From: an uncultured Jannaschia sp.
GTDB lineage: Bacteria > Pseudomonadota > Alphaproteobacteria > Rhodobacterales > Rhodobacteraceae
DNA: 64,000 nucleotides
Assembly: GCF_947494025.1 (NCBI RefSeq)
Contig: NZ_CANLTQ010000004.1
Location: 1-64,000 of the forward strand
Direction: 5' to 3'
Part shown: positions 1 through 9,973 of the stretch, piece after piece
Numbering within the stretch: the stretch's first letter is position 1
Layout: every line of letters begins with the position of its first letter
Notes under the pieces: model-generated
What the model was told of the DNA's origin: nothing
The model's database searches: none
Seen by the model: only the letters and a program-made list of their open reading frames with translations
Made by a program: the position numbers and the translations under genes

Positions 1-7
1 CATGGTT

Positions 8-2142
8 CTATAGAACCGTCCTGACATACTCGACGCCGGCCGGCTCCAGGGGCGGGGGCATCCACCACATCAGTTCACTTCTCATCTCGGGGCTGCCGGT
101 GACCATGATGTGGTGGTTCTGGCTCAGATGCCACAACCTTGCTGCGGCCGTCCGATCATCCATCACGTCCACATCGGACCAGTCCCGCAGGCTTGAGCGG
201 TCGGCCGTGCCGATCCGCAGTGCAAGAAGCTGAGCATCATCTTTCGCCCTCCGTATACGACAGGCGCCGAGATTTCCCTGGCCGTCGAGGATCACTTCGA
301 CCCGAGCAATGGTTTCCGGCATAAGCGTGCAGTCCGCGATGACCGAGTGCTTGCGCACGCGTGACTGCATGATTCGAAGCCCGAAATCCGCGCTGTCGAG
401 CAGCTGTTTCAAGCGCGCCATGTCCCTGTAGATGTAGTGCTCGCCAACTGTCGTGTGGGAGACATGCCCGATGATCTTCTGGACGTTGTCTTCGCTGACT
501 CCGGCGGCCCACAGGGCGGACGAGAAGGTTTTTCTAAGGGCATAGAAATCCTGGCTCGTGTCGTCGATGCCGAGCCCAATAAGCACGGTCCGTATCCTCC
601 CTCCGAAAATCGAGCCCGGGTCGCTCGGCTTCGCGTTGACGATCTCGGGGAACAGGTAGGCGTCGGAGCGCCCGAGCCGCATGATCCAGTCCAGAAAACC
701 GAGATCGATCAGCATCTGGGAGATCGGGACGATCCGCGTCGCGTCTTGCGTCTTCCCCCGCTGGTCGGCATCCCAGCACAGCCGCAGGCAATGGACCCCG
801 TTCTTGAGAACCAGATCCCTTCGCCGCAGTTGCAGCACCTCGGTCACACGGGTGCCCATGGTCAACAGAACCAGAGGGACCCAGTAGAGCGCGTCGCGCG
901 CGAGAAACTTGCCGGGCATGGCGCGGCGACCCCTTAAAGATCCGCGGTAGAGTGGCGAAGTTAGAAGCGTTTTCAGGTGCGCATCGTCCCAGCGATCGCG
1001 CTCCTTGGGCTGGGTGGCGCGCAGCAAGACCGGATTTTCTTTCTGGCGCTCCTCGGTGTCGCGCGCCACGAGACGGTCGAGGGTCCGGTATCCCATGATC
1101 TTGGTTTTGCCGGTGTAGCCAAGTTCCCTTTCCGCTGCGCGAAGGATTCTGTGTATGCCATCCAGATGGCGCTTCAGGTTGGTGACCGTCACCCTCGGAA
1201 CGAGGAGGTCGTTCACACGGGCCCGCCGGTCGGCTTCCGAGAGGTCCGGATCGGCGGCAAGTTCGTCGAAGACGTGCTGGTCTCGCTCGTCGGCCTCGCG
1301 GATCTCGTCGAGCTTCGACTTGATCGCCCCCCCATCGGATGTGAACCTGTTCTTGCCATGCGCCTTGCCGTGTGCCTTCGGCAGCCGACTGAGGGTCCGC
1401 ATCAGGTCGGGAAGCTGTCCTTCGAGATCGTCGAGCGGGACGTCGCCGAGAAACTCCGCCACCAGGCGCCCGGTGGTTTCGGTTTTCTTCCGCATCTCGG
1501 GCGTCGCGTGTTCACAAGCGGCCCTGACACCGTCCGACAGCCGGATGAGCGGGGCGACCTCGCCGTTCGGCTTGGTGGCGACGCCATGCCGGCGCAGCGT
1601 TTCGGCAACGGCAATCCGAGGATCTTCGCCGAGTTCGTGCACTTCGAGCTCGGCCTCGCGCAGCTTTACCAAGGCCGACGTCGCCGAGCGCGCGAGGGCC
1701 AGTGGCGTTGGGCCCGCGACGGGGACACCGAGCGTGTCGGCGGCCCCCTCCCCACGAGCTTCGACCTGCGTGAAGGACCTCTGTCGGATCTCATCGCGCG
1801 GGGACTGAAGGCCATCGTGAAGCGCCCGGATCGGGCACTCCGGATCTGGCGAGGGCGCGTCGGCATCGGCGATAATCCGCGCCGCTTCCTTGCGCACCAG
1901 CTCGCCACGATGCGCCCGGCATCTGCGTTGGGTTGACCGAGCCGTTCGTGCTTCACCTGCGCTTCCAGATCGGTGATGGCCGATACCAGCCGGACACCGC
2001 GCCGGTGCGCGACGCCGGGGTCTGAGGTTCGCAGTGAGAAGGCCCAGAACCCCGGGGCGCCTTCATGCACGAGCTCTGTTAACGCCCACTTTCTGAAATG
2101 GAAAAAGCGGCCGCGGAGCTGGATGCAGTAGCCGGTTCCGGC
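8..2142 (-). pseudogene. Tyrosine recombinase (integrase), apparently frameshifted
   Basis: Site-specific tyrosine recombinase at the edge of an integrated element. The long open frame (8-1897, GTG start, 629 codons) holds the catalytic domain: box I Arg350 in GTRVTEVLQLR, Arg455 in YALRKTF (the usual His of HxLR is Tyr), GH at 477-478 and probable nucleophile Tyr488 in EHYIY, followed by a 140-residue tail. A typical integrase N-terminus (GRFFHFRK and FSLRTSDPGVAHRR) is encoded just upstream, about 2142-1905, in a different frame. Restoring one base near 1903-1906 would read IVAELVRKEAARII across the join. No ATG, GTG or TTG precedes the N-terminal segment in its frame back to the stop at 2194-2196. 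The gene reads away from tRNA-Gln. Seen: motifs and frames; inferred: inactivation, or a sequencing error. Confidence 0.75.
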
Positions 2143-2194
2143 ACGCCGCGCGCGGCGTCGGACAGGGGGCGCGGACGACCGCGTGCGACGGGCT

Positions 2195-2232
2195 TATGAT
2201 ACAGGCTGTGATACACACCGGGAGGGGGTGTG
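2195..2232. repeat. Short direct repeat and hairpin between integrase and tRNA
   Basis: Two copies of TRTGATACA (2195-2203 and 2207-2215) lie 12 bases apart. They are followed by a CACACC/GGTGTG hairpin (2214-2219 with 2227-2232). The position, between an integrase gene and the 3' end of a tRNA, is where recombinase arm sites or the int promoter usually lie. The function is an inference only. Confidence 0.3.
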
Positions 2233-2292
2233 GCTACTCGAGCCCGATGAACAGGGACATTTGTTGATTTCAATGGGTTTTTTTGCGGTCAT

Positions 2293-2367
2293 TGGCTGGG
2301 GTGGTAGGATTCGAACCTACGGTACACGGTACCAAAAACCGCTGCCTTACCACTTGGCTACACCCCA
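2293..2367 (-). tRNA. tRNA-Gln (anticodon TTG)
   Basis: The reverse strand folds into a 75-base cloverleaf. The acceptor stem is TGGGGTG/CACCCCA, the discriminator G is followed by an encoded CCA (2293-2295), and the T-arm reads GTAGGTTCGAATCCTAC. The 7-base anticodon loop TTTTGGT gives anticodon TTG, so glutamine (CAA) is decoded. Its 3' end faces the integrase gene, as expected for a tRNA used as an attachment site. The gene itself appears intact. Confidence 0.95.
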
Positions 2368-2446
2368 ACCGTGCGGCGTGGGATAGGCGAGGTGGAAAAG
2401 CGTCGCAAGTCAAAAATCCACGTTTCTTCGCCCGTGTCGCGGCCCG

Positions 2447-4600
<2,154 letters not shown>

Positions 4601-4685
4601 TCGCAGGTCCCCCCTGTCTGTCCGGTTGTTCCGACACGCCCGCGCCTGGAATGGGTCACATCCGTGGCATCGTCCGGATCGGTCC

Positions 4686-4713
4686 TTCGCAGACCGCCAT
4701 TTTGTCCTATATT
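4686..4713 (+). promoter_or_regulatory. Possible promoter for the DUF4174 gene
   Basis: TTCGCA (4686-4691) and TATATT (4708-4713) are 16 bases apart and end 26 bases before the ATG at 4740. The -35 match is weak; this is proposed mainly because the AT-rich -10-like box stands out in GC-rich DNA. Confidence 0.3.
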
Positions 4714-4739
4714 CCTAGTGTAACGGACGAAAGGTCGAG

Positions 4740-5192
4740 ATGCGCAAGCTGTTCACTCTCCTCGCCGCCATGTCCCTCGCTCCCGGGGCCTGGGCGGCGG
4801 ATGCCGGCTCCCTCGAAGCGGCCTGGCTTGCGGATCCCTCGCGCATCTTCGAAGCGGAAGGCGTCGATCTGGCCGAGTTGCAATGGCTGGCGCGACCGGT
4901 GGTCGTCTTCGCCAATTCGGCACGCGACCCGAACTTCATCGAGCAGATGGAGGAGATCGAAGCGCGCATGGCCCAGCTCGTGGAGCGCGACGTGATCGTC
5001 GTCGTGGACACCGATCCCGAAGCGCGCACCGCGCTGCGCGACAAGCTGCGCCCGCGGGGCTTCATGATGGTGCTGATCGGCAAGGACGGACAGGTGAAGC
5101 TACGCAAGCCCCTGCCCTGGTCTGTCCGCGAAATTTCCCGGTCGATCGACAAGATGCCGACGCGCCGCCGCGAGCGTCACGGGAGTGGATAG
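4740..5192 (+). CDS. DUF4174 domain secreted protein
   Basis: 150 residues with a clear signal peptide (MRKLFTLLAAMSLAPGAWA, cleavage after about residue 19). The rest matches the DUF4174 pattern: a beta strand RPVVVFA, a helix, IVVVDTDP, then LRPRGFMMVLIGKDG and KLRKPLPW, which together look like a thioredoxin-like fold without a CxxC. Probably periplasmic, of unknown role. It runs opposite to the surrounding pcc/mutase genes, so it is a separate transcription unit. Confidence 0.75.
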   Translation: MRKLFTLLAAMSLAPGAWAADAGSLEAAWLADPSRIFEAEGVDLAELQWLARPVVVFANSARDPNFIEQMEEIEARMAQLVERDVIVVVDTDPEARTALRDKLRPRGFMMVLIGKDGQVKLRKPLPWSVREISRSIDKMPTRRRERHGSG

Positions 5193-5274
5193 TTGCGAAA
5201 ATCAACGAAGCACCCCATATTATGGTCAAGGGCAATCAAGGGGCCTTCGATGGAACGCGACGAAGACATTCCGC

Positions 5275-5928
5275 TCATGCCGATCCCGGGCCTTCCGGGC
5301 CGATCCGGTCCGAGACCGGGTTATTGATCGGCAGACGGCGCTTTCCGGCGCCCGACGTGGCGGCAAAGCGTTCCGCCGCCTCCGGCCCCGCATCCGCGTA
5401 GATGCGGATCAGCTTCAGGACATATTGCCCCATGGCGAAGGCACGGAGCCGCATTGCCATGAAATCCTCGTAGAGCGCGATCCGGCGATCCGCGGGCAGG
5501 CGCGCGTAGCTCTCTCCCCGCATATCCTGCGCTAGCGCCATGATGGCGGCGATGTAGCTGTAGAACGCCACGATCGCGTCGATCGTCTGACGCGGCAGCA
5601 CCTCGATGTCGGGAATCAGCGCGGTGAAGACGCGGTCGTGCACCTCGTGGGGGACGAAGGGCACGAAGTCCGGATCGGCGCGCATCCGGGCGATCAGGTC
5701 CGCCGCGTCCTCTTCCGCCCGTCCCTCGCCGTAGAAGACCGACAGCGTGTTCTGGATTTCCGCGAAGAGCGCCTTGTGGACGTCCCGCGTGCGCGAGCGG
5801 CGCTGCCGCCGGGCCTCCGCCCTTTCCCGCGCGCCGTTCACGATCCAGCCGAGCGCCACCACTCCGCCCGCGATCACCGCCTGCCAGATGCGCGGGTCGA
5901 TCGTGTCGATCAGGCTCGAGGCGTCCAC
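5275..5928 (-). CDS. Membrane-anchored conserved protein of unknown function
   Basis: 217 residues. One N-terminal hydrophobic segment (about 17-31, WQAVIAGGVVALGWIV) is followed by a basic stretch rich in Arg (33-47) and then a mainly helical cytosolic domain with HKALFAEIQNTLS and VAFYSYIAAIMAL. I do not recognise a named family. The GTG start at 5926-5928 lies one base from the end of pccA, so the two are almost certainly co-transcribed and possibly translationally coupled. A role linked to propionate metabolism is only suggested by position. Confidence 0.7.
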   Translation of the reverse strand: MDASSLIDTIDPRIWQAVIAGGVVALGWIVNGARERAEARRQRRSRTRDVHKALFAEIQNTLSVFYGEGRAEEDAADLIARMRADPDFVPFVPHEVHDRVFTALIPDIEVLPRQTIDAIVAFYSYIAAIMALAQDMRGESYARLPADRRIALYEDFMAMRLRAFAMGQYVLKLIRIYADAGPEAAERFAATSGAGKRRLPINNPVSDRIGPEGPGSA

Positions 5929-5929
5929 C

Positions 5930-7939
5930 TCATTCGAACTCCAGGATCACGTCGTCGACCGCGAGGCTGTCGCCCGGCGCCGCGTTGACCTTGGACACGA
6001 CACCCTTGCGCTCGGCCCGGAGGACGTTCTCCATCTTCATTGCCTCGACGACGGCGAGCGCCTGACCCTGCTGCACCTCGTCGCCCTCGGCCACGTCGAT
6101 CCGCACGATCAGGCCCGGCATCGGGCAGAGCAGCATCCTGGATGTGTCCGCCTCCGCCTTGACGGGCATGAGCGCAGCGAGTGCCGCCTGCCGCGGTGTG
6201 CGGACATGGACGGTCAGGTCGGCGCCCCGCGTCCGGATGCGGAACCCGTGCGTGATCTTTCCAACCTTCAGAACGAGCGCCTGTCCCCCGACGGACAGGC
6301 GCGCAAGCGGCTGGCCCGGTGTCCAGTCGCTCTCGACCCGCAGCACCTCCTCGCCGATCCGGACATCCGCCCCGTGCCGGTCAGCCTCGATCACGGCTTC
6401 GAGACGCGTCGTCCCTTCGGGTCCTGCCAGCGTCACGACCCAGTCGGCGCCGACCTTGCGCTCATGATTGTCCATCCGCCCCGAGACGCGGGTACGCCGA
6501 ATTTCGGCAACTCGGTGCATCGCGGCGCAGGCGGCAGCGATCCGGGTCAGATGCTCCGGCGGCAGCGTCGCGCCCCCGAAGCCGTCGGGATATTCCTCGG
6601 CGATGAAGGCGGTCGTGATCTCCCCCGAGACGAAGCGGGGATGGTCCATCACCGCGGACAGGAACGGCAGGTTGTGGCCGATTCCCTCGACCTCGAACCC
6701 GTCAAGCGCGTCGCGCATCGCCTCGATCGCCCCGGCACGGTCCGGCGCCCAGGTGCAGAGTTTGGCGATCATGGGGTCGTAGAACATGCTGATCTCGCCG
6801 CCCTCGAAGACGCCGGTGTCGTTGCGGACCTTGAGCGCGTCCCCCGCGACCTCCTGGGGCGGGCGATACCGGGTCAGACGTCCGATCGACGGCAGGAACT
6901 CGCGGTACGGATCCTCCGCGTAAAGACGGCTCTCGATGGCCCAGCCGTTCAGGGTGATGTCGTCCTGTCCGATCGACAGCCGTTCGCCGTTCGCGACACG
7001 GATCATCTGCTCCACGAGGTCCACGCCGGTCACGAGCTCCGTCACCGGATGCTCCACCTGCAGGCGCGTGTTCATCTCGAGGAAGTAGAAATTGCGGTCG
7101 CCGTCCACGATGAACTCGACCGTGCCGGCGGAGGTGTAGCCCACGGCCTGCGCGAGCGAGAGAGCCTGCGCGCCCATCGACGCTCGGGTTCCGGCGTCGA
7201 GAAAGGGCGACGGCGCCTCCTCGACGACCTTCTGGTTGCGCCGCTGGATCGAGCATTCCCGCTCGCCCAGATAGACGCCGTTGCCGTGGCTGTCGCACAG
7301 GACCTGGATTTCGATATGCCGGGGCTGGGTGACGAACTTCTCGATGAACATGCGGTCGTCGCCGAAGCTCGACGCGGCCTCGTTCTTCGAAGCCTGGAAG
7401 CCCTCGCGGACCTCGTCCTCGGACCAGGCGATCCGCATTCCCTTTCCCCCGCCCCCGGCACTGGCCTTGAGCATGACCGGATAGCCGATCTCGCCCGATA
7501 TGCGAACGGCCTCGTCCCCGTCCGCGACAAGCCCCATATGGCCCGGCACGGTGGAGACACCGGCCTCCGCGGCGATCCGCTTGGACGTGATCTTGTCGCC
7601 CATCGCCTCGATCGCACCGACCGGCGGGCCGATGAAGGCCACCCCCTCGGCGTCGAGCGCCTGCGCGAAGCGCGGGTTCTCCGATAGAAAGCCATAGCCC
7701 GGATGCACAGCCTGCGCCCCGGTCGCGCGGATCGCCTCCATGATCCGGTCGATGACGATGTAGGACTGGTTGGCCGGGGCGGGCCCGATATGCACCGCCT
7801 CGTCCGCCATACGGACATGCAGTGCGTTCCGGTCCGCGTCGGAAAAGACCGCCACCGTCCGTATGCCCATGCGCCGCGCGGTCTTGATGACACGACAGGC
7901 GATCTCGCCCCTGTTGGCGATCAGGATCTTGTCGAACAT
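5930..7939 (-). CDS. pccA: Propionyl-CoA carboxylase alpha subunit (biotin carboxylase + biotin carrier)
   Basis: Carboxylates biotin with bicarbonate and ATP, the first half-reaction of propionyl-CoA to methylmalonyl-CoA. 669 residues. The biotin carboxylase domain starts at MFDKILIANRGEIACR, with the Gly-rich ATP-grasp loop in KASAGGGGKGMR and the EMNTRLQVEHPVTE motif. The middle is the subunit-binding domain, and the C-terminal biotinyl domain carries VVEAMKMEN with biotinylated Lys635. The frame stays open well upstream, but the family start and the terminator at 7972-8010 fix the start at the ATG at 7939. Partner of pccB at 9974-11506, from which it is separated by small genes. Confidence 0.96.
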   Translation of the reverse strand: MFDKILIANRGEIACRVIKTARRMGIRTVAVFSDADRNALHVRMADEAVHIGPAPANQSYIVIDRIMEAIRATGAQAVHPGYGFLSENPRFAQALDAEGVAFIGPPVGAIEAMGDKITSKRIAAEAGVSTVPGHMGLVADGDEAVRISGEIGYPVMLKASAGGGGKGMRIAWSEDEVREGFQASKNEAASSFGDDRMFIEKFVTQPRHIEIQVLCDSHGNGVYLGERECSIQRRNQKVVEEAPSPFLDAGTRASMGAQALSLAQAVGYTSAGTVEFIVDGDRNFYFLEMNTRLQVEHPVTELVTGVDLVEQMIRVANGERLSIGQDDITLNGWAIESRLYAEDPYREFLPSIGRLTRYRPPQEVAGDALKVRNDTGVFEGGEISMFYDPMIAKLCTWAPDRAGAIEAMRDALDGFEVEGIGHNLPFLSAVMDHPRFVSGEITTAFIAEEYPDGFGGATLPPEHLTRIAAACAAMHRVAEIRRTRVSGRMDNHERKVGADWVVTLAGPEGTTRLEAVIEADRHGADVRIGEEVLRVESDWTPGQPLARLSVGGQALVLKVGKITHGFRIRTRGADLTVHVRTPRQAALAALMPVKAEADTSRMLLCPMPGLIVRIDVAEGDEVQQGQALAVVEAMKMENVLRAERKGVVSKVNAAPGDSLAVDDVILEFE

Positions 7940-7971
7940 TGTCCCCCCGGGCTTGATCGTATGCACCTCAA

Positions 7972-8010
7972 AACAGAAAGGGCCGCCCGGTCGCAAGACC
8001 GGACAGCCCT
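7972..8010 (-). terminator. Hairpin terminator between a small lipoprotein gene and pccA
   Basis: On the minus strand an imperfect 13-base stem (7980-7992 with 7997-8009, loop GCAA/TTGC) is followed by TTTCTGTTTT. It sits just after the small lipoprotein gene and before pccA, implying that pccA is transcribed from its own promoter. Confidence 0.65.
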
Positions 8011-8048
8011 TCGATCGCTCCGTTGCCCCCGTGCGTCGGGGCGGGCGC

Positions 8049-8243
8049 TCAGAAGTCGTTCGACAGGGCGCCGCCGGCCGCGCCGATCGCACCGCCCGCG
8101 AGGCAGTCGCCATCGCTGAGAATCTCGCCGGCCGCGCACCCGACGGCGCCGCCGATCGCGGCGCGTTCGAAGTCGCTTCCCTGCTGGCAAGCCGACAGGC
8201 CGGCGACGAGAGCGAGGGCGGGAATGATGAATTTGCGGTGCAT
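8049..8243 (-). CDS. Small glycine-zipper lipoprotein
   Basis: 64 residues. Signal sequence MHRKFIIPALALVAGLSACQ has a lipobox (LSAC), so Cys19 would be lipidated and the protein anchored in the envelope. The mature part carries Gly/Ala-zipper repeats (RAAIGGAVGCAAG and AGGAIGAAGGAL), as in Rcp/YMGG-type lipoproteins. Start chosen at the ATG at 8243, with a GGAGG-like site upstream; longer in-frame extensions lack signal-peptide logic. A very similar gene follows at 8315-8527. The role is unknown; it may affect membrane integrity. Confidence 0.7.
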   Translation of the reverse strand: MHRKFIIPALALVAGLSACQQGSDFERAAIGGAVGCAAGEILSDGDCLAGGAIGAAGGALSNDF

Positions 8244-8314
8244 GGTGGTCCTCCGTTCAGGTTGCAAGGTGCGAACGCGGCGAGGTCCGGGCCGGTTCCG
8301 GACATGGTCGATCC

Positions 8315-8527
8315 CTAGTAGCCGCGGTTCAGGGTTGCGAAGTCGTCCGCAAGCGCCCCCACGAGGACGCCCGCGACCGCCCCGCCCGCGACGCTGCCAC
8401 TGATCGCGGAGGCCCCGAGCGCACCGACGACGGCCCCGCCAAGCGCGCGCTCGCCATCGGTTCCATAGCAACCGGAAAGGGCCAGAACGACGGCGATTCC
8501 GCCGGCCCGGGCGATGAGGGTCTGCAT
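8315..8527 (-). CDS. Small glycine-zipper lipoprotein, second copy
   Basis: 70 residues. A signal sequence ends in the lipobox LSGC, then the stretch RALGGAVVGALGASAISGSVAGGAVAG is shown in part by RALGGAVVGALG and VAGGAVAGVLVGAL, a glycine zipper. It ends in LADDFATLNRGY, resembling the ALSNDF end of its neighbour at 8049-8243. ATG at 8527. The two genes look like a diverged tandem duplication and are probably co-transcribed. Confidence 0.68.
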   Translation of the reverse strand: MQTLIARAGGIAVVLALSGCYGTDGERALGGAVVGALGASAISGSVAGGAVAGVLVGALADDFATLNRGY

Positions 8528-8773
8528 TGTCCCGCTCCTGCGTCTTGTCTTCCTGTTCCCGGGCACGGCCATCGCTTCGCCCTCATGTTGCGGGACGAGT
8601 GCTATAAGGTTCCGGACCGGGGCGCCACCTCGTGGTTCCGCCTATGTCTCGACAGGATGAGGTGTGCATCCGGAGTCCGAACGGTGATGCGCTCTCACGA
8701 CACGTTGGTTGCGATGATGAAGTCGATTCCACCCGGACGTATCGGAGCCATCCAAGGAGCATAAACGGACGTC

Positions 8774-9160
8774 TTACTCGAGATCGTCCATATCCGGCAT
8801 GTCGAATTCTTCGTCACCCTCGAAGAGTTCGGGAAATCCCGCCGTCGCGCGGTTCAGATCCACGCGCAGCCTTGCCTCATAATCCGTGGGGTCGAACGGA
8901 TCGTCCACGGCAACGACCTCCCGACCGAAAAGCCAGGAAAGCCGCCCGGCATCGAGATTGCCGCGCTCGAACGGTCGGTCCTCGAAATGATCGATCAAGG
9001 CAGTCAGGAACGCCCGGTCGGCGGCGCGGTCGACGGCTTTGCGATCGCGGTATCGTTCGCGTCGTGTAATCGGCGTCGCACCCTTCGGGTTGGCGCGGCG
9101 TATGACGAATTGCAGATCGGTGCCCGGCAGACGGCCCGGGAATCCGCGATGCTTCAACAC
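8774..9160 (-). CDS. Conserved hypothetical protein with acidic tail
   Basis: 128 residues, GTG start at 9158-9160 with GGAGA about 8 bases upstream. The N-terminal third is basic (RRANPKGATPITRRERYRDR), the middle is helical (AADRAFLTALIDHFEDRPF), and the C-terminus is strongly acidic (ELFEGDEEFDMPDMDDLE). No signal peptide or membrane segment, so probably cytoplasmic. I do not recognise the family. Codon use and length suggest it is real. Confidence 0.55.
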   Translation of the reverse strand: MLKHRGFPGRLPGTDLQFVIRRANPKGATPITRRERYRDRKAVDRAADRAFLTALIDHFEDRPFERGNLDAGRLSWLFGREVVAVDDPFDPTDYEARLRVDLNRATAGFPELFEGDEEFDMPDMDDLE

Positions 9161-9294
9161 GTGGCATCTCCATGGCGACGGCGGATCGAACAGCGACGCC
9201 CTCGCACGAAGAAGCCGACACGGCGCAAGCGCACGATGCCGGCTTCGATCTGATGCGAACGTCCGGAACGGAACCGTTCCGAATGCGCGCCGCC

Positions 9295-9429
9295 TCAGTA
9301 CTTCGTGGTGACGGGTTCCGGCTCAACGGGAACGTAAACCACCTCCTGTTGCTCTTCGGTACGGCCCGAACAGGCCGCGATCGCAGCAGTGAGGCCCAGA
9401 ACGGCGACGAGGTTGACGGCTTTGCGCAT
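9295..9429 (-). CDS. Very small lipoprotein
   Basis: 44 residues. The signal sequence MRKAVNLVAVLGLTAAIAAC ends in a lipobox (IAAC), leaving a mature peptide of about 25 residues, SGRTEEQQEVVYVPVEPEPV and then TTKY. A strong site, GGAGATATT, precedes the ATG at 9429. Resembles entericidin-sized or YgdI-sized envelope peptides; function unknown. Confidence 0.65.
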   Translation of the reverse strand: MRKAVNLVAVLGLTAAIAACSGRTEEQQEVVYVPVEPEPVTTKY

Positions 9430-9638
9430 GAATATCTCCTGTCTCTCTACCGGGGCGGGTGAATTGATGGTCGCCCCTCGGTCCTGAACACGTTTCACGT
9501 CCCCGGAGTTCCCGCAATCGTGATCTTTCGCGAACGGGCGCGACCGTTGCCGTGGCGGCAGACAACCGCCAGTCCCAAGTCTCCCGGACGCCGTTGCAAT
9601 GACCGTCCATCCGGGGTGGAACGCGAAAGGCGCCGCGC

Positions 9639-9902
9639 TCAACTGTTCCGCAGAGCGTCGATCAATTCGTCCTTCGTCATGTCGGAACGGCCCTCGATCC
9701 CGACTTCCTGCGCCCGTCCGTAGAGGTCGTCCTTGGACCATTCCTCGTAGGACGGCGACTTGCCTCCCTTCTTGGAAGGATGCATCTCCTCGTTCGCTTT
9801 CGCATTGGCGATCCGGGCGGCCTTCTGCTCGGACGCGCCCTGATCCCGCAAGGCTTCGTAGGTCTCGTCGTCCTTGATGTTCGGTCCGTGATCCTTGGTC
9901 AT
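9639..9902 (-). CDS. DUF7218 / Rho-N-like small stress-type protein
   Basis: 87 hydrophilic residues. The N-terminal half (GPNIKDDETYEALR, then GASEQKAARIANAKAN) is typical of DUF7218. The C-terminal half is an SAP/Rho N-terminal-like module, EWSKDDLYGRAQEVGIEGRS followed by DMTKDELIDALRNS, which in relatives binds nucleic acid. ATG at 9902 with a good GGAGGG upstream. Cytosolic. It is the gene immediately downstream of pccB and may be co-transcribed with it. Function inferred only at the level of the family. Confidence 0.75.
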   Translation of the reverse strand: MTKDHGPNIKDDETYEALRDQGASEQKAARIANAKANEEMHPSKKGGKSPSYEEWSKDDLYGRAQEVGIEGRSDMTKDELIDALRNS

Positions 9903-9973
9903 GGTTCGGCCCTCCGTTCGATGCGCGGCTTGCCGACGGAACCCACGACCGGCCCCGGGTGTTCCCGGCCGGC

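Noticed and set aside
4601-4739. Possible B12 riboswitch before the mutase
   Set aside because: 139 bases only and no B12-box-like motif seen.
5747-7687. 646-codon frame on the plus strand over pccA
   Set aside because: Complement of an unambiguous biotin carboxylase; composition is antisense-like.
7940-8305. N-terminal extension of pccA
   Set aside because: The frame is open but crosses a terminator and a separate lipoprotein gene; family start is at 7939.
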